Below, piece by piece: positions 35,719 through 44,885 of a stretch of 64,000 nucleotides of DNA. The notes under the pieces were generated by a model, which searched no databases, was not told where the DNA came from, and saw only the letters and a program-made list of their open reading frames with translations. The position numbers were made by a program, and so were the translations under genes. The DNA lies in NCBI RefSeq assembly GCF_024372725.1, contig NZ_VOUA01000003.1, positions 1 to 64,000 on the forward strand, given 5' to 3'. The DNA is from Methanosarcina sp. KYL-1. GTDB taxonomy: Archaea; Halobacteriota; Methanosarcinia; Methanosarcinales; Methanosarcinaceae. Each line of letters opens with the position of its first letter. Within the stretch, counting starts at the first letter, position 1.

Positions 35719-36750
35719 ATGTACAGAGCAATCCGGGTTCCTCCTGAAAGAGGGGAAGAAATGAAGGAAAGGGCAAAAGCAGGAAATTTCCTGGACAGTA
35801 CCCGAAAAATCCGAAAAATCCAAACCGATGGAGGCATTTTTCTCGAAATCCCGCTCACCGAAACTACAGGCGAAAAAGTTGGAGACTTTCCGGTAATCGA
35901 ACAGGAAAAACCCGAATTACTGGAAAAACCGAAATTTCTCAAAGAATACCTGAAAGGTTCGTTCTCAGAAGCCGAAATGGAACAGCTCCCTTCCGGCTGG
36001 CATGTCCTGGGAGACATCATCATCGTCAGTATCCCCGAAACCCTCGATGACAAAAAGGACCTGATAGCCAACGCCCTTCTTACCATGTACCCGAAATGTA
36101 AAAGCGTGGTAAGAGATTTAGGAATCGAAGGGCAGTTCCGCCAGCCCAAGCGGGAACTCCTCGTCGGGGCAACAACCGAAACCATCCACAAGGAACACGG
36201 CTGCCTCTTCAAGCAGGATGTAACGAAAGTGATGTACTCCAAGGGTAACCTGGATGAGAGAAAGCGAATGAGCAAACTCGGGCAGGGAGAACTCGTTGTG
36301 GACATGTTTGCAGGGATCGGGTACTTTTCAATCCCCATGGCTGTCCATGCAAGGCCAAAAAAAATCTTCTCGATAGAAATAAACCCGGAGTCCTTTGCCT
36401 ACCTCAGGGAAAACATTAGGCTGAACCGCGTTGAGGACATCATCACTCCGGTGTTAGGGGACTGCTCCGAAGTCACTCCCGAAGGGGTAGCTGACCGCGT
36501 GCTCATGGGCTATGTGGGAATCACGCATCACTACCTTGAGCCCGGGATAAAAGCGCTTAAAAAGAGCGGGGGGATTTTGCACTACCATGAAACAGTGCCC
36601 GAAAACCTCGCCGGAACCAGGCCTGAAGAAAGGGTCAGAAAAGCTGCCGGAACTCTCGGGAAAAAGGTAGAAGTCCTGGGTACCCGGCGGATCAAAAAGT
36701 ATTCTCCCGGGGTCCTGCATGTGGTTCTGGACGCCAGGATATTTGAGTGA
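35719..36750 (+). CDS. taw2: tRNA(Phe) 4-demethylwyosine aminocarboxypropyltransferase Taw2
   Basis: The 343-residue protein has the Trm5/Taw2-family layout: an N-terminal MYRAIRVP, a middle domain with GWHVLGDIIIVSIP, and a SAM-binding fold with VVDMFAGIGYFSIPMA (motif I) and SIEINPESFAYLRENI. It transfers the 3-amino-3-carboxypropyl group of SAM to the wyosine precursor at position 37 of tRNA(Phe). The absence of the Trm5-type NPP motif (here LMGYVG occupies that position) supports Taw2. Single gene with ATG start. Confidence 0.88.
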   Translation: MYRAIRVPPERGEEMKERAKAGNFLDSTRKIRKIQTDGGIFLEIPLTETTGEKVGDFPVIEQEKPELLEKPKFLKEYLKGSFSEAEMEQLPSGWHVLGDIIIVSIPETLDDKKDLIANALLTMYPKCKSVVRDLGIEGQFRQPKRELLVGATTETIHKEHGCLFKQDVTKVMYSKGNLDERKRMSKLGQGELVVDMFAGIGYFSIPMAVHARPKKIFSIEINPESFAYLRENIRLNRVEDIITPVLGDCSEVTPEGVADRVLMGYVGITHHYLEPGIKALKKSGGILHYHETVPENLAGTRPEERVRKAAGTLGKKVEVLGTRRIKKYSPGVLHVVLDARIFE

Positions 36751-36751
36751 A

Positions 36752-36852
36752 GGTTCCGGAGATCAAGTGCCCGCTTGACGAAGATTAAGTGCTCTCTTGA
36801 CGAAGATTAAGTTCTTGCTTATAGTGGTGAAGTGCCTGCATGATAGTGGTTA
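36752..36852. repeat. Degenerate repeats of about 24 bp after taw2
   Basis: Units of the type GATTAAGTGC-CTTGACGAA are repeated four times with growing divergence and reach the 3' end of the next, convergent gene. Confidence 0.65.
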
Positions 36853-37506
36853 AGCACCCGCCTGATTGAGATTGAGCTCTAGCTTGCAGTTCTTATCTTT
36901 TAAGGGAGCTGGCCCGATATTTCCTATGTTTCCGAGATTTACTTCCATGCTGAGGATCTTTTCGTATACTTTTTTCTTGTGGACTATCGGCCACCATCGG
37001 TAGAGGAAAATATCCACAGGTTCCCACATGGCAACCCAGCCGATGATGAGCAGCCCTTCGGAAAAGAGGGAGTTCAGCAGGTTTCCTTCAAAGGAAGAGA
37101 GCAGGTGGATCATAAGCAGGCACAAAAAAAGGAAGACTACGGCGATCATAAGGTTCCTCCTTCCCCGCATAAGTAGCCTTTTCAGGTCGATTTCAGTGAG
37201 GACTTTTTTATAGGTGAAATGGTTCCTGATCGCTTCTTTAAGGATGTTTGCCGTTTCCTCACTTATTTCGGAAGGAGGAAGATATATCATTATTTCGAGT
37301 GGTTGTTTCAGAGGAAACTCATCTACGGAGTTGTAAAGGTATACTTCTGCACTCGCATCCAGATCCTTTTCGTGAAATGGAGCAGGATCAAAAGAGTTAA
37401 AGATCTGCATCATGCTGCGAAGTTCAAGTTCGATTACAAGCTTTCCTGCGCGCTCTCTATAGAGAGACTCCGTTCCTTCCTGCGAAAATTCAGTTATCCA
37501 TACCAT
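36850..37506 (-). CDS. Hypothetical membrane protein, paralogue A
   Basis: The 218-residue protein has a soluble N-terminal half with a DPAPFHEKDLD motif and a YLPPSEISEE motif, two membrane helices in the middle (about 118-140 and 148-168, the latter IIGWVAMWEPVDIFLYRWWPI) and a short soluble tail. I do not recognise a named family. It is clearly homologous over its length to the next gene at 37676, so the pair arose by tandem duplication. Confidence 0.7.
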   Translation of the reverse strand: MVWITEFSQEGTESLYRERAGKLVIELELRSMMQIFNSFDPAPFHEKDLDASAEVYLYNSVDEFPLKQPLEIMIYLPPSEISEETANILKEAIRNHFTYKKVLTEIDLKRLLMRGRRNLMIAVVFLFLCLLMIHLLSSFEGNLLNSLFSEGLLIIGWVAMWEPVDIFLYRWWPIVHKKKVYEKILSMEVNLGNIGNIGPAPLKDKNCKLELNLNQAGA

Positions 37507-37675
37507 TTTTTCGGCCTCTCAAGGAGATCCGCTTGAAAACTTTAGTGTGATCCCTACACGCAGCCGCACTTCCATATAAGGCTTTGCTTTTCTTTTCTAA
37601 GTTCAGGGGAGGTTGTTAAAATGAGGATTAAATTGAGTTGATTAAATTGAGTGAATGAAACCTGAATTTTTTTCA

Positions 37676-38311
37676 TTACTCCTTTTTTGAAGGGGTACGA
37701 TACCTGTAACCCCTTGCCTGGGAAGGAGATCCGGTTCCGATAAATACTTCCATTCCAAGGATTTTGTTGTAAATGTTCCGCTGATGAACTATCGGCCACC
37801 AGCCGTAGAGGAAAATGTGTACAGGTTCCCACATGGCAACCCACCCGATGATGAGCAGGCCCTCGGAAATAAGGGTATTTAATAAGTTCTCTTCGAATGT
37901 GGAAAGCAGCTGGATCATGAGCAGGCAGAGGAACAGGAAAAAAAGGGCAATGGCCAGGTTCCTCCTTCCCCGATAAAGGAGCCTTCTGAGGTCGATTTCT
38001 GCGAGGACCTTTTTGTAGGCAAAATGGTTTTTGATCGCTTTTTTAAGGGCAATTTCTATTTCTTCGCTGACTTCGGAAGGAGGGAGGTATATCATGATTT
38101 CAATCGGTTTCTTCAGAGGAAATTCGTCCACAGCGTTGTAAATGTATTCTTCCGCATCCACATCGAGCTCTTTTTCATGGAAGGGGGCCGGGTCAAAAGA
38201 GTCGAAGATCTGCATGAGGCTGTTGAGCTCAAGCTCGATCATTACTTTTCCTGCATGTTTCCTGTAGAGGGCTTCAGTCCCCTTCGGGGAAAAACCCGCC
38301 TTCCAGGCCAT
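37676..38311 (-). CDS. Hypothetical membrane protein, paralogue B
   Basis: The 211-residue protein shares with paralogue A the DSFDPAPFHEKELD motif, the YLPPSEVSEE motif, the HFAYKKVLAEIDLRRLL region and the WEPVHIFLYGWWPIVH membrane helix. Both copies are intact, which suggests each is still under selection. Function unknown; the amphipathic N-terminal half may act on the cytoplasmic side of the membrane. Confidence 0.7.
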   Translation of the reverse strand: MAWKAGFSPKGTEALYRKHAGKVMIELELNSLMQIFDSFDPAPFHEKELDVDAEEYIYNAVDEFPLKKPIEIMIYLPPSEVSEEIEIALKKAIKNHFAYKKVLAEIDLRRLLYRGRRNLAIALFFLFLCLLMIQLLSTFEENLLNTLISEGLLIIGWVAMWEPVHIFLYGWWPIVHQRNIYNKILGMEVFIGTGSPSQARGYRYRTPSKKE

Positions 38312-38539
38312 TTTCCTCCAGGCTATTCCAATCCCCCTTCCCCTGATTATTTTTCTAAAAGTTTTTGTTTTGTGTTTTTATCTGCCCTATATTTCAGCTT
38401 TCAGGAATTCATTTTTGTTTTTCCCTTTTGCTTTTAGCTTGATGCGCTGTCCTGATGAGTATTAAGCATGCAAAATATAAAAAACAGGGTTTTTTTAGGG
38501 GAAAAAAGTCTTATAAAACAGGCTTTCAAGATATTTTTT

Positions 38540-39049
38540 TCAGCACTGTGCAGAAGCCTGCCTTATTGCCCTGCAGAGTTCTTCGGGTTTCCTGGAACTT
38601 ATCAGCATTTTTTTCCCTGAGATGAGCTTCAGGATCACAACAGGGTTGACCTTCTGCATGCCAGGTTCCGGAATTTCTTCTTTTATTTCGGCTTCTTTTC
38701 CAGTTAAAGGGTCATAGGTCCGGAGCCTGCACTCTTCCACCACATAATATGGGATCTTTTTAAAGGAGAGGTTAAGGGGAATGAAGCGGATGTATATCCC
38801 GTCCTTCCGGACCTCGGTAATGTGCTTTGTGCAGTAAAGCATAAAGGGAAAAAAAACTCCGAAGACAAGCCAGAGTAAGGTCAGGTAGAAGTCGGGGATA
38901 TTCTGGACTCCGTCCGGTTTCCCTATGAATATAAACCGGAGTTCGATGTACCAGAGCAGAATCGCAGGATAGAGGACAAAAGCCCAGAAGAAGCTGCTGC
39001 GCAGTTTCTGGACCTCTCGAAAGATTACACCTGATTCCGGCTGTTCCAT
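38540..39049 (-). CDS. DUF6141 family membrane protein
   Basis: The 169-residue protein has two membrane helices (about 20-42 and 60-82) with a conserved FREVQKLR at the N-terminus and the family pattern TEVRKDGIYIRFIPL after the second helix, then a PH-like beta-rich tail that ends ISSRKPEELCRAI. It matches what I know as DUF6141. The following gene on the same strand is a broken paralogue. Confidence 0.75.
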   Translation of the reverse strand: MEQPESGVIFREVQKLRSSFFWAFVLYPAILLWYIELRFIFIGKPDGVQNIPDFYLTLLWLVFGVFFPFMLYCTKHITEVRKDGIYIRFIPLNLSFKKIPYYVVEECRLRTYDPLTGKEAEIKEEIPEPGMQKVNPVVILKLISGKKMLISSRKPEELCRAIRQASAQC

Positions 39050-39265
39050 ATATATCCCTTCTGGAAATGTGCTGTTGCTGAAATGTTTCTATCTCTCTTT
39101 CTAAAACTGAGTAATTAAACTTTCCGAAAAAAGTTACATATTTATACTTCGTTTATTTTAAAAATTCAAACAATATTTTTAATGCAGGAAAGATACTTAA
39201 AAAAGCTTTCGGCACCTCGCGGAAAATTGCATGTAAAAGAAAGCTGCATAGAAAGCTGCATGCAA

Positions 39266-39811
39266 TTAAACGGAGCTTTTCAGTTCCATACCCTGCCGGA
39301 CAGTCAGTGCAAGTTTTTCAGGGGTCTGGGAGCCGATCATAAGTCTCCGGGTCCTATTTCCTTCAACCAGCTCGAAAAGAACCCCACGGTTTCCACTTGT
39401 GTTGTATGCATCTCCTTTTGGCCCGCAGCGTATGCCCCAGCCTCCATAGTCGCGGATAGGGGAATAGGTCAGGGCCTCAAAGTTCCAGATGCTCTCGAAG
39501 GGAAAGTTCCGGAAAGAGGAGTGTAAGGGGTAAAACCGAACATAGAGACCATCTTCCCTGACCTCGGTAACAAGCTTAAGGGAATGGAAAAATAGAGGGA
39601 AGAGGACTCCAAAACCCACAAACAGAACCAGCATAAGCCATTCCGGAGCCGTTTTGGTCCCGAAGGGTTTGCCGAGTATGAGCTGCTGATAGGCCCCGTA
39701 TCAGGTAATAATTGCAATGAATAATATGATAGCTCGGACCCATTTCTGTTCCATTTTCTGCACTTCCCTGAAAAGGACGTGAGAGTTTATCGGCTTATCT
39801 GCGGTGTCCAT
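39266..39811 (-). pseudogene. DUF6141 paralogue disrupted by an in-frame UGA codon
   Basis: From the ATG at 39811 the frame runs FREVQKME, first helix, then a TGA at 39703-39701, and continues in the same frame through YGAYQQLILGKPFG, second helix, TEVREDGLYVRFYPL and SQTPEKLALTVRQ to a stop at 39266. Family alignment with the gene at 38540 places a tryptophan-like position at the stop (TGG to TGA by one base). Methanosarcina does not normally reassign UGA, so a nonsense mutation is most likely. Confidence 0.8.
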
Positions 39812-39884
39812 TTTGTTTCCAGCTCTCAGGACAGTTTCTGTTTCCGGTAATCACTTCCCTGTATAGGGGAAACTCAATAATAGA

Positions 39885-39962
39885 AAAATCTATACACAAC
39901 AGGAAAATCTATGCACAATAGAAATATCAAAAATCTATGCACAACAGAAATATCTATCCACA
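39885..39962. repeat. Degenerate repeat of about 18 bp
   Basis: Units of the form AAATCTATGCACAACAG are repeated four times, the third broken by an extra AAATATC. Confidence 0.65.
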
Positions 39963-40014
39963 GGATTTTGTGGAAAAACCAGAAATTTCAATCAAAAAAT
40001 TAGGAAGCTGGCTT

Positions 40015-40374
40015 TCAGAAACCCAGCTTATCCATTTCTTTGAGCACAACAGCGCTGAAATCCGTGAAGTACTGGATCCCGCCTGTCCAGGCAGCCATCA
40101 TCATGGCGTCCGTGATCTCGGTCCGGGTGGCTCCGAATTTCTTGAGCCTTTCCAGGATCTTGACTGCGCTTTCCGTGTTGTTGTTGGAGCAGGCGACAGT
40201 GAAGACCAGGAGGTGCTTTTCCTTCATGGAAAGCCCGCCTTCCCTTTCGTCCCAGACAGCCTTATAAAAGCCTGCGAGCCCTTCGGCAAAGTCTTCATTC
40301 ATGTCTCCAGCGTACTTGATGGCTCTGGGCAAAAAGCCCTTTACCGTCTTGATTTCTTCGATATTCTTCCCCAT
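40015..40374 (-). CDS. Carboxymuconolactone decarboxylase-like (AhpD fold) protein
   Basis: The 119-residue all-helical protein has the CMD pattern: FAEGLAGFYKAVWDE, SMKEKHLLVFTVACSNNN and the later GATRTEITDAMMMAAWTGG. The active AhpD/CMD motif usually is Cys-x-x-Cys with a His; here there is one Cys (VACSNNN) and no partner, so peroxidase chemistry by the AhpD route is doubtful. It may act as a scaffold or decarboxylase relative. I chose the ATG at 40374 over the TTG at 40383. Confidence 0.85.
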   Translation of the reverse strand: MGKNIEEIKTVKGFLPRAIKYAGDMNEDFAEGLAGFYKAVWDEREGGLSMKEKHLLVFTVACSNNNTESAVKILERLKKFGATRTEITDAMMMAAWTGGIQYFTDFSAVVLKEMDKLGF

Positions 40375-40417
40375 AATTATCAACCTGTCATTTGTTCGGA
40401 TAAGATATAATGTTTAT

Positions 40418-40433
40418 CGTGATATATATCTGG
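40418..40433 (-). promoter_or_regulatory. Probable promoter of the CMD-like gene
   Basis: On the minus strand this reads CCAGATATATATCACG, a good archaeal TATA box about 50 bases ahead of the ATG at 40374. Confidence 0.5.
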
Positions 40434-40489
40434 TTCCTGTCCCTGAATTAAATAAAGCCTGTTTAACCCCTTTTTAACCGTTTTTTCAG

Positions 40490-40556
40490 ACTTTCTTCGT
40501 GTCTTTCTTCGTGACCTTCTTCGTGACTTTCTTCGTGACTTTTTTCAGACTCCCTT
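40490..40556. repeat. 15-bp tandem repeat
   Basis: The unit CTTTCTTCGTGACTT is repeated about four times with small changes, abutting the stop of the DUF2124 gene. Confidence 0.7.
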
Positions 40557-41024
40557 TCAGACTTCCAGGATCTTTACATCCAGGTCGGCATTCATTATGT
40601 AGTCGAAGTTGATTACTTCTTCCCATTTCTGCTGCATGAACATGGACTGGAAACAGACGCCTATGACCTTTCCATTTTCCTTTCCTTCGAGGACCCTGGA
40701 TGCCAGTTCTTTTGCTTCTTCTGCCTTAACGCCGATCTTCGGCATGGCAAGCCCTCCGAGAAGGACAACGGCGTCGGCTTTTGCGTTCGTGGAGTCTCCT
40801 AACTGCATTCCATGTCTGGTCATGGAAATTGTTCTTGCCTCTTCAAAGTCCAGGTTAGGGATGAAAGCAAGCTGTCTGTCCCGCACCACAAAACCGATGA
40901 GTTCGGCAAAGGGAGTGCAGAACCCGGGGGTCCCTACAAATGTTATTTTTTCCGCATTTTCCACAAGACCCTTGAAACCATTCAGAATGCCGCCGACACC
41001 CTGGCCTGTATTTATCACCTGCAT
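40557..41024 (-). CDS. DUF2124 family archaeal protein
   Basis: The 155-residue protein has the DUF2124 features: ITFVGTPGFCTPFAELI, a central FIPNLDFEEA, a GDSTNAKADAVVLLGGLAMPK segment and a late CFQSMFMQQKWEE. The family is archaeal, mainly in methanogens, and uncharacterised. The frame extends to 41099 but the ATG at 41024 follows GAGGTG at good spacing. It precedes mch by about 450 bases on the same strand, which may link it to methanogenesis physiology. Confidence 0.82.
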   Translation of the reverse strand: MQVINTGQGVGGILNGFKGLVENAEKITFVGTPGFCTPFAELIGFVVRDRQLAFIPNLDFEEARTISMTRHGMQLGDSTNAKADAVVLLGGLAMPKIGVKAEEAKELASRVLEGKENGKVIGVCFQSMFMQQKWEEVINFDYIMNADLDVKILEV

Positions 41025-41074
41025 TTTAACACACCTCTGTAATAACTCACTGAAATTATCCGTACATCCTGAGA

Positions 41075-41140
41075 TACCATCATTCTGATACACCATCATT
41101 CTGATACACCATCATTCTGATACACCATCATTCCGAAATT
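41075..41140. repeat. 17-bp tandem repeat upstream of the DUF2124 gene
   Basis: The unit CATCATTCTGATACAC is repeated about four times. Confidence 0.75.
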
Positions 41141-41558
41141 CCTTCATCCTGAGATACTCATAACATTGTACGAATTTTCTACATACTCTGTATGATTTCT
41201 AAGTGTGAAATTGGGGACACATCTTTAAATAAGTGCTGTTAACGGCGTTATTTGGCAAATGAGTGCTAAATATTGCTTGAATCTGCTCAAGTTTGTGACC
41301 GGTCGAAATCCCAATTTCAAATCAGTCGTTATCTTCAAATGTTTCCGGCACCTTGCCGCCTTCGAAGCAAGCGGCGTTTTCCCGGTTACTGAGAAAAAAT
41401 GCCTGAAAAATAAACCGCGGTGGAGTTCTGTACTCATATTTGCCTGCTGCATCACGGCAAAATCACAACTAAACAACAGATTTCTGCAAAAAAAAAGAAA
41501 TCGAAAAGAAAAGAATCGAAAAGAAAAAATAAAGAGAAAAAGGGGAAAGACTACCGTC

Positions 41559-42524
41559 TTACACCTTTTTTATCCCGAAAGACTCGAGAAGGATTTCGGG
41601 GTAAAGCCCGCCGCTTGAAATGGTTTTTGTGCTCTTGAGGTCGTTTACGGTGATGCGGGCGGGGGCAAACATGCCTGCATCAACTTTAAAGAAGTCAAAG
41701 TTTGCTTCCTTGAAAGTCTTGTAGAAGGGCTTTCCAAAGTCGCGGGAGGTTGTTGAGGGTGTTTTCTTTACGAATTCCTCAAGTTCGGCCAGTTCGCCTT
41801 CGAAATCGACGGTGTAGTTTGTCTCACCACAGTAGATCACACAGTCGTTGGTAGAGCCCATGCACTGGACGTCATTGCCAACGATCGGGGCAATCGGGGC
41901 AATTCCGTACCCGCTCTTTATGCAGTTGATGTCAAAACCGATGGATTCGAGCTTATGGATCCCGGTTTCCACAACACGGGCAGAGATCTGGACCGAGCCG
42001 GCAATCGAGGCTGTGGGGGCAACGGCGATCATCACGTTTTCCGGGTCAACGCTGCAGTGTTTTGCAATGTATTCCACCACTTTCTCGTCAGGGATCTTGT
42101 CGGATTCCAGGACCAGGACGGCAGCTTCGAAGTCGTCCTCGTAGCCGATCTCTTCATAGAGCTCTTTGGGCTTCAGGCCAAGTGCCCGGGCAGGCCCGGA
42201 TCCCATACCGAAATAGCCCCCGACTGAAATCCTCCAGCCGGCGTACTGGGAGGCCATGCAGGCAATTACGGGGTTATCCGTTGCCACCTGGATGGCAGGC
42301 CATTTGAGGCCGTTAAGGTCGAAGGTGCTGTATCTCAGGTCAGCCATGTCGGCAAGGCAGAGCCTTGCAAGGTACATTCCTGCCTCGTATCCGCCTTCGG
42401 CATTGACTCCACAGTCAATAATGGTAGCCCCGTTGTCGAGCTTTATAACTTCTGTCTTTATGTCTTCGGCCCAGTCAAGCATTTCTTCTATGACGTCTGA
42501 TCCCATTTCGTTGACGCTTATCAA
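41559..42524 (-). CDS. mch: Methenyltetrahydromethanopterin cyclohydrolase
   Basis: This 321-residue cytoplasmic enzyme interconverts N5-formyl- and N5,N10-methenyl-tetrahydromethanopterin, the third step of CO2 reduction to methane and of methyl oxidation. Recognisable blocks are [53 protein letters not shown] and [20 protein letters not shown]. Length fits the family. The start is TTG at 42524, preceded by GGTGAT at six bases. It is transcribed away from the U32 gene side with a 380-base upstream spacer. Confidence 0.97.
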   Translation of the reverse strand: MISVNEMGSDVIEEMLDWAEDIKTEVIKLDNGATIIDCGVNAEGGYEAGMYLARLCLADMADLRYSTFDLNGLKWPAIQVATDNPVIACMASQYAGWRISVGGYFGMGSGPARALGLKPKELYEEIGYEDDFEAAVLVLESDKIPDEKVVEYIAKHCSVDPENVMIAVAPTASIAGSVQISARVVETGIHKLESIGFDINCIKSGYGIAPIAPIVGNDVQCMGSTNDCVIYCGETNYTVDFEGELAELEEFVKKTPSTTSRDFGKPFYKTFKEANFDFFKVDAGMFAPARITVNDLKSTKTISSGGLYPEILLESFGIKKV

Positions 42525-42904
42525 ATTATCACCTTTACTAACTCTGTGTCACCTTTATAATCTCATCAAATTAATGGTGAATGTAAACCTGAATCTTACT
42601 AAACCCGAATCTTACTGACCCGAATCTTACTGACCCGAATCTTACTGACCCAAATCTTACTGACCCGAATTTTGGCGGACCTTTCCGAGAATCAGGCAGA
42701 GTTTTATCCTTCCGGTCAGAGACTTATGCTTTTAATCAGGGATGATTTAGCAGGGCAGAGTTTACTTCCCTTCTCCGGGAATAATTACCCTGATTTCGAT
42801 ATTTCAAAATTTTCCCTGAATTTTGTTACCCGTGATAAGGTAGACTCCAATATATAGATACTGTTATATTATTTTAATCGAATTATATATTTGCTCAATT
42901 TTAA
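42525..42904. other. Upstream region of mch with a tandem repeat
   Basis: The 15-bp repeat at 42597-42675 lies in the probable leader or upstream DNA of mch. AT-rich DNA with TATA-like stretches (AAATATATAATT on the minus strand near 42880-42892) may be the mch promoter. A 61-codon plus-strand frame at 42672 is not convincing. Confidence 0.5.
42597..42675. repeat. 15-bp tandem repeat, five to six units
   Basis: The unit AATCTTACTGACCCG is repeated, with the first unit changed (AATCTTACTAAACCCG) and one CCCAAAT variant. Confidence 0.85.
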
Positions 42905-44128
42905 TTAAATTATAAATACCCGGTCATTCTTCCGGACCGCCCCGTCCACGGCAAGCCCCACTTCATCTCCCATTTCAGCTCTTTCCAGCTCGAAGCCCCC
43001 TTTCCTGAGGGACCTGACCTGCTGCTTGAGGTAGGTGGTGCTACCTTCAATCAAAATTTCGTCTCCGACGGCAATTCCTTCCTCAAGGAGCCTGATCGCG
43101 GCAGCTTGCTGCCTTGGGTAGTAGTTCTCAACAACTCCTGCAGCCCGGCGCTTCTTTTCCGAGGCGTTCATGTCCCTCTCCGGGGAAAAGCCTTCCAGGC
43201 CAGGGACCCCGAAGTAGAAGCCCGTGGAAAAACCCCTGTTGTAGACCGAGGCAAGTTCTTCTTTCCAGGCCCCGGCTCTTTCGGGAGTATAGTTCCCCTC
43301 TGCATAAGCATCGATTGCTTCCCTGTAGCAGCGGGAGACCACTTCAAGGTAGCCCGGGTCCCGCAGCCTTCCTTCCACCTTGAAGGCGGAAATGCCTGCC
43401 TCTATAAGTTCCGGGACATGTTCGACCATACAAAGGTCTTTTGCGCTGAGCAGGTACTTTCCCCGGCTTTCCGCAACAATCCCGTTTTCCCCGTGCAGTT
43501 CCCATTCCCAGCGGCAGGGCTGGGTGCATTCTCCGCAGTTCCCGGACCTCCCCAGGACATAGGCCGAGAGGTGGCACCTGCCGGAAACTGCCATACACAT
43601 GGCCCCGTGGACAAAGGCTTCGATTTCCACCTCGGTGTGCTCTTTGATCTCCTTTACCTCTTTGAGGGAAAGCTCCCGGGAAAGCACGATTCTTTCTGCT
43701 CCCAGGCCCCGGTAGAATTCCGCTGTCTCGTGATTTGTGACGTTTGCCTGGGTGGAGATGTGGACCCTCACCCCTGCCTTCCGGGCCCTGAGGATTACGG
43801 CCGGGTCCCAGGCGATAAGCGCGTCTACTCCGGCTTTTGCAGCTGCCTCCACCACACGGGAAGCTTCTCCCAGCCTTTCTTCTTTTACTGTCGAGTTTAC
43901 TGCCAGGTATGCCCTGAGCCCTCTTGCCCGGACTTCCTTTACGAACTCCTCCAGGTTTTCAAGGGTAATTTCCTTTGCCCGGGCCCGCAGGCTCAGCAGG
44001 TCGGTGGAAAAATACACAGCATCTGCATACCTGTAACAGGCCTCAAGCCCTGCCAGGTTCCTGATCCCCAGGATAAGCTCCGGCTTTGAACTTTTGCGCA
44101 TGGAAAAGGAAAATGCAGCAACTTTCAT
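42905..44128 (-). CDS. U32 family protein (peptidase U32 / TrhP-like)
   Basis: The 407-residue protein has the U32 signature region EAFVHGAMCMAVSGRCHLS, then a cysteine set (GNCGECTQPCRWEW) that fits an iron-sulfur site, and FKVEGRLRDPGYLEVV. U32 proteins long called peptidases include enzymes that hydroxylate tRNA or 23S rRNA (TrhP, RlhA), and an RNA-modification role is as likely as proteolysis here. N-terminal starts at 44128 or 44101 are both possible; neither has an obvious Shine-Dalgarno. Confidence 0.87.
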   Translation of the reverse strand: MKVAAFSFSMRKSSKPELILGIRNLAGLEACYRYADAVYFSTDLLSLRARAKEITLENLEEFVKEVRARGLRAYLAVNSTVKEERLGEASRVVEAAAKAGVDALIAWDPAVILRARKAGVRVHISTQANVTNHETAEFYRGLGAERIVLSRELSLKEVKEIKEHTEVEIEAFVHGAMCMAVSGRCHLSAYVLGRSGNCGECTQPCRWEWELHGENGIVAESRGKYLLSAKDLCMVEHVPELIEAGISAFKVEGRLRDPGYLEVVSRCYREAIDAYAEGNYTPERAGAWKEELASVYNRGFSTGFYFGVPGLEGFSPERDMNASEKKRRAAGVVENYYPRQQAAAIRLLEEGIAVGDEILIEGSTTYLKQQVRSLRKGGFELERAEMGDEVGLAVDGAVRKNDRVFII

Positions 44129-44357
44129 TTAAAAATATCTTTGCTGCGGTACTCCATCGTGAATAATATCTTCATATGTTAACTTTTTCTTTCGGCGAGT
44201 TATCTTCTCTGGTTGACGGAAAGCTTTTTATATTATAACCACATTTTTTTACAATGAAGGTAACCGTGTATGTAATGAAGAAAACGGTCCTTGAATAATT
44301 AAGGGTATGAATTGAATCATAAGGGGATTAAAAAAAATTCAATAGGGGGATTTATAA

Positions 44358-44426
44358 ATGGAATACGAACTTGAAGAAGTTGAGGTGGACTACCTGGCTT
44401 TCAGGAGAGAAATGGGAGAAGATTGA
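44358..44426 (+). CDS. 22-codon acidic micro-frame
   Basis: ATG at 44358 follows GGGGGA by seven bases, and a TATA-like TTATATTATAA lies about 120 bases upstream. The product (starting MEYELEEVEVDY) is acidic. It could be a micro-protein, a leader peptide or the stub of a deleted gene; evidence is only the ribosome-binding site and promoter-like DNA. Confidence 0.3.
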   Translation: MEYELEEVEVDYLAFRREMGED

Positions 44427-44811
44427 AGAAAAGGGGAAAATTTTAATCCAATTTTTCAATATCCTGATAATGACCACATTTTTTTATTTTTTTTATTTTT
44501 TTCGGGTAATCCATGGATTTCCGGATTTTAATTCTAAAAACCGATTCTTAATCGATTCTCGTAACCTGATTCTTAATTGGTTCTCGTAACCTGATTATGG
44601 AGCACAGGCTTTGATGTTAAGGCCATCCGGATGCATGAATTGTCTAAGTTACTGAAGGTGCAGCTGAAGCTAAATAGGACCTGGATGCCAGTTTCAATAA
44701 GCTTTCTTTTCCAGTTGGCCGATTTTATCCCTGAATTTACATTCCTTCTTTTATATGGGAACAGTGACCAATTTTCAATCTTCCACCAATGTGTTAATAT
44801 AGTTATTTGGA

Positions 44812-44824
44812 TTTAATATATATC
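44812..44824 (+). promoter_or_regulatory. Probable promoter of the first sensor kinase
   Basis: TTTAATATATATC is a consensus-like archaeal TATA box, about 65 bases before the ATG at 44886. Confidence 0.45.
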
Positions 44825-44885
44825 AACTTCTTAAAATATGTTCACATATGTGTAAATTTACTCATTCTGTCCGGACTTCTTTAAA

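Larger units (their letters stand above)
44129..44885. other. Gene-poor spacer before the sensor kinase
   Basis: The stretch has one 22-codon frame with a good ribosome-binding site (44358), a short repeated 'gattctcgtaacctgattcttaattg' near 44550-44598, TATA-like TTTTTATATTATAA at 44226-44239 and no longer gene. A 61-codon frame at 44631 is hydrophobic and unsupported. Confidence 0.5.

Noticed and set aside
42672-42857. A 61-codon plus-strand frame upstream of mch
   Set aside because: It begins with TTG, lacks a ribosome-binding site, has no recognised relatives and lies in the probable mch promoter region.
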